DNA of 64,000 bases, from positions 62,001 to 126,000 of the forward strand of contig JAJBSV010000008.1 of assembly GCA_020861185.1 (NCBI GenBank), given 5' to 3'. This DNA is from Ruminococcus sp. GTDB taxonomy: Bacteria > Bacillota > Clostridia > Oscillospirales > Ruminococcaceae. Every line of letters begins with the position of its first letter. Within the stretch, counting starts at the first letter, position 1. A program made the translations under genes and the position numbers. Of this stretch, positions 38,688 through 45,529 are shown piece after piece. Below the pieces are notes generated by a model. The model was not told the origin of the DNA. It saw only the letters and a list, made by a program, of their open reading frames with translations, and did no database searches.

Positions 38688-38731
38688 ATTATACCACATA
38701 TTTCGAAAACATCAACTCGAATTTTGTCGAA
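38688..38731 (-). promoter_or_regulatory. Promoter and tandem 0A boxes of the Spo0A-domain gene
   Basis: On the minus strand TTGATG (38710-38715) and TATAAT (38688-38693) are 16 bp apart, with an extended TGG. Read on the plus strand, a perfect 0A box TGTCGAA (38725-38731) and a partial one ACTCGAA (38715-38721) are 3 bp apart, the spacing used by Spo0A dimers. Confidence 0.62.
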
Positions 38732-38739
38732 TTTCAAAA

Positions 38740-38988
38740 TTATTTTGAAAAAAGCCCCTTTTTGATGTATGGGTGACTGTCAACAGACAAGACCCTATAA
38801 CCGGTAGCACCTATGGCATCGGAAAGTTCATCAATCGGTAAAGTGGATTCTGAGATTACTATAGTTTCGCCTTTCTTGTGAGAAGAAGTAACCTTTTTTA
38901 TTTTGAATTTGCTTCTCACTACGTCATTGACATGTGATTCACACATCGAGCACATCATTCCGTCTATCTTAAGAACAGTTTCAGTCAT
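38740..38988 (-). CDS. Heavy-metal-associated (HMA) domain protein
   Basis: An 82-residue single HMA domain with the metal-binding motif GMMCSMCESHV (Cys13 and Cys16), of the copper-chaperone fold. The rest follows the beta-alpha-beta pattern, including LSDAIGATGYRVLSV. It lies downstream of the feoB-associated Cys-rich gene, separated by a hairpin. A role in metal trafficking linked to the Feo locus is inferred from position only. Last gene of this minus-strand cluster. Confidence 0.85.
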   Translation of the reverse strand: MTETVLKIDGMMCSMCESHVNDVVRSKFKIKKVTSSHKKGETIVISESTLPIDELSDAIGATGYRVLSVDSHPYIKKGLFSK

Positions 38989-39013
38989 TTTGTATTTTCC
39001 TCCTGTATTAATT

Positions 39014-39045
39014 CAGGCGGGAAAACCTGTCGATTCTCCCGCCTG
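39014..39045 (-). other. Intercistronic hairpin between the Cys-rich and HMA genes
   Basis: A perfect 9-bp stem CAGGCGGGA/TCCCGCCTG (39014-39022 with 39037-39045) without a T tract, so more likely an mRNA processing or stability element or a partial terminator. Confidence 0.55.
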
Positions 39046-39079
39046 ATAAGTGTGTACTGTTACAGTAGCAGGGAAGAGT

Positions 39080-39271
39080 TTATCTCTTCTTTTTTCCTGC
39101 TGTACAGGATGCCGCATGAGCACAGGCTCCGCAACTGCCGCAGTTTCCGACACAGCTTAGCTTTCCGCTTTTCTTGTCCTTGCGCATAGCCAGAACTATT
39201 CCGGCTACAATCGCAACAAGAACTATCAGCACTATTATTGTTCCAATATTTTCGGCGAGCCATGTGACCAT
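39080..39271 (-). CDS. FeoB-associated Cys-rich membrane protein
   Basis: A 63-residue protein with one N-terminal membrane helix (NIGTIIVLIVLVAIVAGIVLAM, about 7-28), a basic KDKKSGK link and a Cys-rich tail (CVGNCGSCGACAHAASC) ending in KKKR. This matches the small proteins found beside feoB in Clostridia. The cysteines may bind iron or an Fe-S cluster on the cytoplasmic side of FeoB. The start is the ATG at 39271 (GAGGTG, 6-base gap). It follows feoB by 21 bp. Confidence 0.88.
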   Translation of the reverse strand: MVTWLAENIGTIIVLIVLVAIVAGIVLAMRKDKKSGKLSCVGNCGSCGACAHAASCTAGKKKR

Positions 39272-39292
39272 TACAAACACCTCTTTAGTTTA

Positions 39293-41803
39293 TTATTTTG
39301 CACTGACAGTGAGCTTTTCAGCCGGCTTGTAGGGCTTAGCAAGCATGTAGACCATGAGTACAATAAGAGCAACCGCTACGATAAGTGATACTACATTTAC
39401 AACGCCCATTACAGTTCCGCTTGCGAACAGAGCACCGGTGAGGAGATTTCCGAGCTGATTTACGATGAGGGCGATAGCATAAGCAAATCCGCACTCATAT
39501 CCGATTGCAAACCAGAACCACTTTGTGTTGTTCATCTCGCGCTTGATAGCACCCATAGCCGCGAAGCAAGGAGCACAGAGAAGGTTGAAGATGAGGAACG
39601 AAAGTCCGGAAACGGTTGTGAATGCCGTAGCAATAGAAGCATATGCAGAGCTCTCTCCTGCATAGAGAATACCCATAGTAGCAACGATATTCTCTTTTGC
39701 AACGAGACCGGTAACAGCCGCAACAGCCGCCTGCCAGTTGCCCCAACCGAGAGGAGCGAATATCCACGCAACAAGTGAACCAATCTTAGCCAAAATGCTG
39801 TATTCCATTTCTTCCTCAGCGAGCATTCTGAAGCCGTCAGGAGCCCATCCGAAGAAGGATGTGAACCAAACAAAGATTGTCGAGAGAAGGATGATAGTTC
39901 CTGCCTTCTTGATGAAGGACCAGCCGCGCTCCCACATTGAACGGAGTACATTTCCGAGTGTCGGCATATGGTAAGCGGGGAGCTCCATAACGAACGGTGC
40001 CGGGTCTCCTGCAAACATCTTTGTCTTCTTGAGCATGATACCGGAAACGATTATTGCCGCCATACCGAGGAAGTATGCACCAACTGCGATTACCGGAGAG
40101 CCTCCGAAGATAGCGCCTGCCATCATCGAGATGAAAGGCATTTTAGCGCCGCAGGGGATGAAGGTTGTGGTCATAATTGTCATACGTCTGTCGCGCTCGT
40201 TTTCAATCGTTCGAGAAGCCATAATTCCCGGAATGCCACAACCTGTACCGATGAGAATCGGTATGAAGGACTTGCCGGAAAGACCGAATCTACGGAAGAT
40301 TCTGTCGAGGACGAATGCGATTCTTGCCATGTATCCGCAAGCCTCAAGGAAAGCAAGCAGGAGGAACAGAACAAGCATCTGAGGAACGAATCCGAGAACC
40401 GCACCAACACCGGCAACAATACCGTCAAGGATAAGTCCCTTGAGCCAGTCAGCACAGTTAATAGCGTCAAGTCCGCATTCAATCAGAACCGGGATACCGG
40501 GAACCCATACGCCATAATCAGCGGGGTCAGGCTCTGCATATTCATATTTTTCAAGAATTTCAGCCGCCGCAACCAGATCTTCGTATGTAGCGGTTTCGGT
40601 TTCAACTGCGAGGGTTTCTTCATCTTCTACTTCATATTCAGCAGTGGCAGATGAATCAACTGATGCGATAAGTGCGTTCACTTCAGCCTGAGCAACAGCG
40701 GCGTTGAAGTCTTCGCTCTCTGTATCGAGAATTTCTTCCAAATCGCTGTCTTCGTCTGCAAATGCAAGAACGATGTCAGGCGAATTTCCGTATTCTTCTG
40801 CATCTTCATTGTATGCTGAGCTTCCGATTCCGAAGAGATGCCAGCCGTCGCCGAAGAGTCCGTCATTAGCCCAGTCGGTAGCCGCCGCACCGACGGTAAC
40901 CATGGAGATGTAGTAAACGAGGAACATGATAACCGCAAATATCGGAAGACCGAGCCAACGGTTGGTGACAACCTTGTCAATCTTATCCGAAACGGTAAGG
41001 CTTCCTGCGTTCTTTTTGACGTGGCAGGATTTGATTATAGAACCGATATATACATATCTTTCATTTGTGATAATGGATTCAGCGTCATCGTCGAGTTCTT
41101 TTTCGGCGGCAACGATATCAGCTTCGATATGGGAAAGAACACCCGAATCAAGCCTCAGCTGCTCCAGTACCTTTTCGTCTCTTTCGAAAATCTTGATTGC
41201 ATACCAACGCTGTTGCTCTTCGGGAAGGTTATGTACAGCCGCTTCCTCAATGTGAGCTATAGCGTGCTCAACAGGGCCCGAGAAGGTGTGCATCGGAACG
41301 GTCTTTGCGTTCTTTGCGGCATCCAGAGCCGCTTCAGCCGCTTCCATAACACCGTCGCCCTTGAGTGCGGACATCTCCATAACCTTGCAACCTAATTGCT
41401 TGGAGAGCTCATTAAGATTAATCTTGTCGCCGTTCTTTTTGACGATATCCATCATGTTGACTGCGACGACAACCGGGATTCCGAGCTCGGTGAGCTGGGT
41501 TGTCAGGTAAAGATTTCTTTCAAGGTTTGTTCCGTCAACCAGATTCAGAATGGCATCGGGACGCTCATTGATGAGATAATTTCTCGCTACAACCTCTTCG
41601 AGGGTATAGGGAGAAAGCGAATAGATACCCGGAAGGTCAGTGACGACAACACCATCGTGCTTTTTGAGCTTGCCTTCCTTCTTTTCAACAGTTACGCCGG
41701 GCCAGTTTCCGACAAATTGGTTGGAACCGGTCAGGGCGTTGAACAGCGTAGTTTTACCGCAGTTCGGATTACCCGCAAGGGCAATTCTTATTTCCTTATC
41801 CAT
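39293..41803 (-). CDS. feoB: Ferrous iron transporter FeoB
   Basis: An 836-residue iron(II) transporter. The cytosolic G domain has GNPNCGKTT (11-19), the switch region NWPGVTVEKKEG, DLPG (G3), NMMD (G4) and SALKG (G5). The membrane part follows, with two Gate-like halves (GFVPQMLVLFLLLAFLEACGYMARIAF; IGTGCGIPGIMASRTIENERDRR). An unusual Asp/Glu-rich insertion (about residues 325-431, nucleotides 40510-40830) lies in the outer loop after the first membrane helix, making the protein longer than most FeoB. It has its own operator-covered promoter after a terminator-like hairpin that ends the feoA unit. Confidence 0.95.
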   Translation of the reverse strand: MDKEIRIALAGNPNCGKTTLFNALTGSNQFVGNWPGVTVEKKEGKLKKHDGVVVTDLPGIYSLSPYTLEEVVARNYLINERPDAILNLVDGTNLERNLYLTTQLTELGIPVVVAVNMMDIVKKNGDKINLNELSKQLGCKVMEMSALKGDGVMEAAEAALDAAKNAKTVPMHTFSGPVEHAIAHIEEAAVHNLPEEQQRWYAIKIFERDEKVLEQLRLDSGVLSHIEADIVAAEKELDDDAESIITNERYVYIGSIIKSCHVKKNAGSLTVSDKIDKVVTNRWLGLPIFAVIMFLVYYISMVTVGAAATDWANDGLFGDGWHLFGIGSSAYNEDAEEYGNSPDIVLAFADEDSDLEEILDTESEDFNAAVAQAEVNALIASVDSSATAEYEVEDEETLAVETETATYEDLVAAAEILEKYEYAEPDPADYGVWVPGIPVLIECGLDAINCADWLKGLILDGIVAGVGAVLGFVPQMLVLFLLLAFLEACGYMARIAFVLDRIFRRFGLSGKSFIPILIGTGCGIPGIMASRTIENERDRRMTIMTTTFIPCGAKMPFISMMAGAIFGGSPVIAVGAYFLGMAAIIVSGIMLKKTKMFAGDPAPFVMELPAYHMPTLGNVLRSMWERGWSFIKKAGTIILLSTIFVWFTSFFGWAPDGFRMLAEEEMEYSILAKIGSLVAWIFAPLGWGNWQAAVAAVTGLVAKENIVATMGILYAGESSAYASIATAFTTVSGLSFLIFNLLCAPCFAAMGAIKREMNNTKWFWFAIGYECGFAYAIALIVNQLGNLLTGALFASGTVMGVVNVVSLIVAVALIVLMVYMLAKPYKPAEKLTVSAK

Positions 41804-41840
41804 GTGATAATTCCTCTCCTTTGATCAGCCTTATCTGAGA

Positions 41841-41870
41841 GTTAGCTCAGGCTTATTAGCATAGGCTAAT
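41841..41870 (-). promoter_or_regulatory. feoB promoter with two DtxR-type operators
   Basis: The palindrome ATTAGC-ATAG-GCTAAT (41855-41870) covers a minus-strand extended -10 (TGC then TAATAA, the latter at 41853-41858). A second, imperfect copy beginning GTTAGCTCAGGCT (41841-41856) abuts it. A bound repressor would occlude RNA polymerase. Confidence 0.65.
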
Positions 41871-41885
41871 CGAATGATTTAAATA

Positions 41886-41902
41886 ATGGGGAATTACTCC
41901 CC
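41886..41902 (-). terminator. Weak terminator between feoA and feoB
   Basis: On the minus strand TGGGGA pairs with TCCCCA (6 bp, 5-base loop), followed by TTATTT. It separates the two feoA genes from feoB. Confidence 0.55.
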
Positions 41903-41908
41903 AAATGT

Positions 41909-42130
41909 TTACTGAACTTCAATGGTTTCAGCGTCGGCTTTTCTTATAGAAAGCTCATATCCTCTGACGGTTATCTCGACCGGATCATCGAGAGGGGCAA
42001 CCTTGCGAACGTAAACTTCAACACCTTTTGTAATGCCCATGTCCATGATGCGACGTTTTACGGCACCCTCGCCATGAAGCTTTACAACCGTGCAGGTTTC
42101 GCCGATTTTTACATCTCTGAGCGTTTTCAC
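41909..42130 (-). CDS. feoA: FeoA-domain protein (second)
   Basis: A 73-residue SH3-like FeoA protein with the pattern LRDVKIGETCTVVKLHGEGAVKRRIMDMGITKGVEVYV and EITVRGYELSIRKADAETIEV. FeoA assists FeoB in iron(II) uptake. The GTG at 42130 stands 8 bases after AAGGAGG, so it is preferred to the ATG at 42169. It follows the other feoA gene by 35 bp. Two FeoA proteins beside one FeoB is a common clostridial arrangement. Confidence 0.9.
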   Translation of the reverse strand: MKTLRDVKIGETCTVVKLHGEGAVKRRIMDMGITKGVEVYVRKVAPLDDPVEITVRGYELSIRKADAETIEVQ

Positions 42131-42165
42131 CTGACATACCTCCTTGTAATATTTGAATTGTAATT

Positions 42166-42378
42166 TCAAACCATGATTTTTCTTGCCAGCTCTTCGCTTA
42201 TTGCGATTCTGGAATCTTTGACGTTGACTATTACGTTGCCGCCCATTACGGTTACAATCGTTATCACAGCACCCGGGACAAATCCCATGTCTTCAAGATG
42301 AGATTTTACATCCGGAACGCCGTTTACCTTTTTTATTACACATTCTTCCCCGACATCTGCCATCGGCAAAGGAATCAT
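42166..42378 (-). CDS. feoA: FeoA-domain protein (first)
   Basis: A 70-residue FeoA protein: PLPMADVGEECVIKKVNG at the start, HLEDMGFVPGAVITIVTVMGGNVIVNVKDSRIAISEELARKIMV to the end. The start is the ATG at 42378 with GAGGTG 6 bases upstream; the ATG at 42417 lies in the leader close to the operator. It is first in the feoA-feoA unit, downstream of a strong promoter with a perfect iron-repressor palindrome. Confidence 0.9.
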   Translation of the reverse strand: MIPLPMADVGEECVIKKVNGVPDVKSHLEDMGFVPGAVITIVTVMGGNVIVNVKDSRIAISEELARKIMV

Positions 42379-42422
42379 ATATGTCACCTCTTGTTGTAAT
42401 ATCCACAAAAACGACATTTTGA

Positions 42423-42440
42423 GGTTAGCTCAAGCTAACC
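42423..42440. promoter_or_regulatory. DtxR-type operator at the feoA transcription start
   Basis: GGTTAGCTCAAGCTAACC is a perfect palindrome with 8-bp arms and a 2-base centre. It begins a few bases downstream of the expected feoA transcription start, so a bound repressor would block elongation or promoter escape. Confidence 0.75.
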
Positions 42441-42450
42441 ATTCTCATAT

Positions 42451-42479
42451 AGAATAGCTCATTTTCGAGATTTTGTCAA
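42451..42479 (-). promoter_or_regulatory. Sigma-A promoter for feoA-feoA
   Basis: On the minus strand a perfect TTGACA (42474-42479) and TATTCT (42451-42456) are 17 bp apart. Confidence 0.78.
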
Positions 42480-42523
42480 TATCTTTTTCCCGATTTTTTC
42501 ACATTCGGCAGGATTCACAAGAG

Positions 42524-42539
42524 GTTAGCCTGAGCTAAC
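42524..42539. promoter_or_regulatory. Additional DtxR-type operator
   Basis: GTTAGC-CTGA-GCTAAC has perfect 6-bp arms. It lies between the divergent feoA and repressor promoters, about 45 bp from each -35, and may support cooperative binding or repressor autoregulation. Confidence 0.65.
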
Positions 42540-42585
42540 AACAAAATTGTGCATAATTTTTAAGGCTCAAAAATTCATCTTTCAC

Positions 42586-42614
42586 TTGCATTTTTTGCTT
42601 TGTGATGTTATTAT
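42586..42614 (+). promoter_or_regulatory. Sigma-A promoter for the DtxR-family gene
   Basis: TTGCAT (42586-42591) and TATTAT (42609-42614) are 17 bp apart, 49 bp before the gene. Confidence 0.62.
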
Positions 42615-42663
42615 AGATGTGTAAAAAGCAAAATATTACGATTCATAAGAAGGAGGAGTCAGA

Positions 42664-43050
42664 ATGCATCTTGCGGAGTCAGGTGAAATGTATCTTGAGA
42701 CTATATATATACTCTCACATCAGAAGGGATATGTCCGTTCACTGGACGTTGCCGAGTATATGGGATTTTCAAAGCCGAGTGTAAGTCGTGCTGTCGGGCT
42801 TCTCAAAAACGGAATGTATATCACTGCGGATAAAGACGGCTATCTTTCTCTTACCGATGCCGGACTCGAGGTTGCCGAGAAAATCTACGAGCGTCATACT
42901 GTACTCACAAAGATTCTTGTCAGGCTTGGGGTTGACGAGGAAACAGCTCAGAATGATGCTTGCAAGATGGAGCATGACATAAGCGACACTTCTTTTGCGG
43001 CAGTCAAGAAATTCGCCGCCGGATACGGCATCACCGGAATAGAATGGTGA
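42664..43050 (+). CDS. DtxR/IdeR-type iron-dependent repressor
   Basis: A 128-residue metalloregulator with a winged helix-turn-helix (SLDVAEYMGFSKPSVSRAVGLLKNG, about 27-50) and a dimerisation/metal domain. Met9 (GEMYLETIY), Cys100, Glu103 and His104 (ACKMEH) match the main metal site of DtxR (Met10, Cys102, Glu105, His106). MntR has Asp and Glu at the first and second positions, so iron is the likely co-repressor. The C-terminal SH3-like domain of classical DtxR is absent. It is divergent from feoA, and four palindromes of the TTAGC-GCTAA type flank the locus. Confidence 0.9.
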   Translation: MHLAESGEMYLETIYILSHQKGYVRSLDVAEYMGFSKPSVSRAVGLLKNGMYITADKDGYLSLTDAGLEVAEKIYERHTVLTKILVRLGVDEETAQNDACKMEHDISDTSFAAVKKFAAGYGITGIEW

Positions 43051-43077
43051 GTCATCAATTCAAAATTTATAAAAAAC

Positions 43078-43100
43078 TGTCCCGCTTAAAAAACGGGACA
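43078..43100 (+). other. Hairpin between the repressor and MFS genes
   Basis: TGTCCCG pairs with CGGGACA (7 bp) without a proper T tract. It may reduce read-through from the repressor gene into the transporter gene. Confidence 0.5.
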
Positions 43101-43130
43101 TATCTTTGCATAAATCAAAAGGGGATTTTT

Positions 43131-44327
43131 ATGAAACTCAGCTACAAGAGCACCATTCGTTGCTCATACGTCGGATACATAACCCAAGCGGTGGTAAACC
43201 TGTTTGCACCGCTTCTTTTTGTGACCTTCAGCAGTGAATTCGGAATATCGGTAAGCCAGATAACACTTATCACAACGCTCAACTTTCTCACACAGCTGAT
43301 AGTCGATTTACTCAGTACCAAGATTATTGACAAGCTTGGCTATAGGACTTGCATCGTTGCCGCACATGTCTTCTCGGCGGTTGGGATTCTGATGCTTGCT
43401 TTTCTCCCGACAATTCTTCCGAACGCCTACATAGGACTTCTTATTTCGGTTATAATCTACGCCATCGGTGGGGGACTCATAGAAGTTCTGATAAGTCCCA
43501 TTGTTGAGGCTTGTCCGACCGATGATAAGGCATCCGCAATGAGTCTTCTTCACTCGTTCTACTGTTGGGGAGCTGTTCTGGTTATACTTGTCTCAACATT
43601 ATTTTTCAGCGTTTTCGGAATTGAAAACTGGCGGATAATGTGCTGTATCTGGGCGGTTCTTCCCGCTGTGAACGCAATACTATTCACTCAGGTGCCGATT
43701 GAAACCCTTACCGAAGACGGAAGCTCGATGAAAATCCGTGACCTGTTTTCATCAAAGATATTCATACTATTTATAGTGATGATTCTATGTGCCGGAGCGA
43801 GTGAGCTTGCTATGAGCCAGTGGTCGTCTGCATTTGCCGAAAGCGGTCTCGGTGTTTCAAAGGCGATGGGAGACTTAGCCGGACCCTGCCTCTTTGCGGT
43901 TCTCATGGGAATCGCAAGAGTTGCAAACTCCAAGATTTCCCATAAGATTGATATACTTCCGGTTATGATAGGAAGCGCAACCCTTTGCGTGATTTCGTAT
44001 CTCCTCACGGTGCTTTCGCCGTTGCCGCTTCTGTCACTTTTGGGCTGTGCGCTTTGTGGGCTTTCTGTCGGAGTGATGTGGCCCGGAGTTTACAGTTTGG
44101 CTTCCGCCGAATTTCCGAAGGGCGGGACTGCGCTTTTTGCACTTCTGGCATTCGCCGGAGATGTCGGATGCACAAGCGGTCCGACTCTTGTTGGATTTGT
44201 TTCCGGACTCAATGGCGACAGTCTGAAAACCGGGCTTTCCGCCGCAATGGTCTTTCCGATAGTGCTCATAGTTTGCTGTCTTGCGCTTATGAAGCTTCGG
44301 AAGAAGCCGGATAAGTCTGACAGTTGA
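43131..44327 (+). CDS. Major facilitator superfamily transporter
   Basis: A 398-residue membrane protein with about 12 hydrophobic helices. The conserved loop after helix 2 is visible as LLSTKIIDKLGYRT (about 62-75). GGGLIEVLISPIVEACP (about 119-135) is typical of MFS sugar/glycoside-type members, but the substrate is unknown. The start is the ATG at 43131 after AAAAGGGGA. A longer frame from 43044 overlaps the repressor stop and a hairpin. Its last 41 bp overlap the end of the convergent hydrolase gene. Confidence 0.85.
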   Translation: MKLSYKSTIRCSYVGYITQAVVNLFAPLLFVTFSSEFGISVSQITLITTLNFLTQLIVDLLSTKIIDKLGYRTCIVAAHVFSAVGILMLAFLPTILPNAYIGLLISVIIYAIGGGLIEVLISPIVEACPTDDKASAMSLLHSFYCWGAVLVILVSTLFFSVFGIENWRIMCCIWAVLPAVNAILFTQVPIETLTEDGSSMKIRDLFSSKIFILFIVMILCAGASELAMSQWSSAFAESGLGVSKAMGDLAGPCLFAVLMGIARVANSKISHKIDILPVMIGSATLCVISYLLTVLSPLPLLSLLGCALCGLSVGVMWPGVYSLASAEFPKGGTALFALLAFAGDVGCTSGPTLVGFVSGLNGDSLKTGLSAAMVFPIVLIVCCLALMKLRKKPDKSDS

Positions 44328-45309
44328 CGGCTATTTCCTCCGACAAGAAATTCATGCCCTCGTCCATCAGATACTGCATCGCTTCTCCGCTCGGCATATG
44401 TCCCGAATTCGGAATAATCTTGAATCTGATATGCTCATTCGGACATTCGTTTAAATAGTCTTTTATAGTATTAGTCGACGTAACAAGGTCTGAGCTTCCC
44501 TGCACAATGAGGTAGGGGAGCTTTATTTTTGCAAGAGTGTCTCTCATATCAACGTCCATAAGCTGGCGGATTATAATCGGTTTGCGGCGGGTGCCATTGT
44601 CGAAAACAGCCTTGAAGTCTTTAAGATGATAGTCCGGGCTTGTGAGCATTCCGACTACAAACTTCCCGACGGGAGTTTTCCCGCCGTTTGGGTTGTGATA
44701 ACCATCAGTGCACTTCTTGATCAGATTCCCCATGTCGGCAATGTCGGAATCGGTTCTCGGGACAGTGCTTTTCTTCACTCTTTCGTACGCTTCTAGTTCG
44801 CTTTTACTCATTTCTGATACATTTTTCTCAAGTGCTGAGAAAACCTCATCGTTGAAGAAAAGCTCTTTAGTGATCTGACCGTATACCATCACTTTATCCA
44901 GAAGTTCAGGAACTTCGATAGCGCATCTCGCCGCAAGTACCGAACCCCACGAAACACCGAAAAGGCAAATCTTGTTGTCGGGGTAGTCTTTATGCAATGC
45001 TTTTATCAAGTCTGATGCCATCTTGACATAGCTTTCTATGCAAATTGAATCGTCAAGCTCTGCGTCGTTGATGCCGCAACCGAGCTGATCCCAATAGACC
45101 ATCGTGCATTTTTCTTCGAGGTCGGGGAAGAGACCACTACAGCCCTCGCCGAACGGAATAGGGTTGCCGGGACCGCCGTGGAGATATATAACGAGCGGAT
45201 TGTCCACTTTCTTTCCTTCTATCAGAACTTTTTGCTCATATCCGCCGAGCATATAGATCTTGTGCTCAAGCATATCACAGCTTTCGATAAACTTCTTCCT
45301 GTTACTCAT
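44287..45309 (-). CDS. Alpha/beta hydrolase (proline iminopeptidase-like)
   Basis: A 340-residue alpha/beta-hydrolase. HGGPGNP is the oxyanion loop seen in S33 peptidases and relatives, and GVSWGS (GxSxG) holds the nucleophile Ser. The Asp is expected in VQGSSDLV-like context, and the His is in NSGHMPSGE near the end. Substrate unknown: an aminopeptidase or esterase. A promoter at 45360-45388 puts the transcription start near 45353, excluding the longer open frame. The ATG at 45309 with GGAG 11 bases upstream is the likely start. It converges on and overlaps the MFS gene by 41 bp. Confidence 0.8.
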   Translation of the reverse strand: MSNRKKFIESCDMLEHKIYMLGGYEQKVLIEGKKVDNPLVIYLHGGPGNPIPFGEGCSGLFPDLEEKCTMVYWDQLGCGINDAELDDSICIESYVKMASDLIKALHKDYPDNKICLFGVSWGSVLAARCAIEVPELLDKVMVYGQITKELFFNDEVFSALEKNVSEMSKSELEAYERVKKSTVPRTDSDIADMGNLIKKCTDGYHNPNGGKTPVGKFVVGMLTSPDYHLKDFKAVFDNGTRRKPIIIRQLMDVDMRDTLAKIKLPYLIVQGSSDLVTSTNTIKDYLNECPNEHIRFKIIPNSGHMPSGEAMQYLMDEGMNFLSEEIAVNCQTYPASSEAS

Positions 45310-45359
45310 TTTTAAAAGTACTCCATTCATTTTGTTCCGGTAAATGTGCCTTATCATCA

Positions 45360-45388
45360 AATTTAACATACATCGACCTCAAAGTCAA
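45360..45388 (-). promoter_or_regulatory. Sigma-A promoter for the alpha/beta hydrolase
   Basis: On the minus strand TTGACT (45383-45388) and TAAATT (45360-45365) are 17 bp apart, with an extended TGT. Confidence 0.65.
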
Positions 45389-45437
45389 GTCTCACAGTGT
45401 GCTATCTGACAATTCAAAAGAAAATGATAATCACCTC

Positions 45438-45466
45438 TTGAAATGTCGGAGAGCCTGTGATATAAT
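45438..45466 (+). promoter_or_regulatory. Sigma-A promoter for the GH130 gene
   Basis: TTGAAA (45438-45443) and a perfect TATAAT (45461-45466) are 17 bp apart. TGTCGGA, one mismatch from a 0A box, lies in the spacer (45444-45450). Confidence 0.78.
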
Positions 45467-45529
45467 AATTTTGCAGAAGCCCGAAGGGGATATAAATTCT
45501 GAAATCAGACCGAAAGGACAGAGCAAAAA

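Noticed and set aside
39968..40654. A 228-codon plus-strand frame opposite feoB
   Set aside because: Complement of conserved feoB codons, with no ribosome site and no domain.
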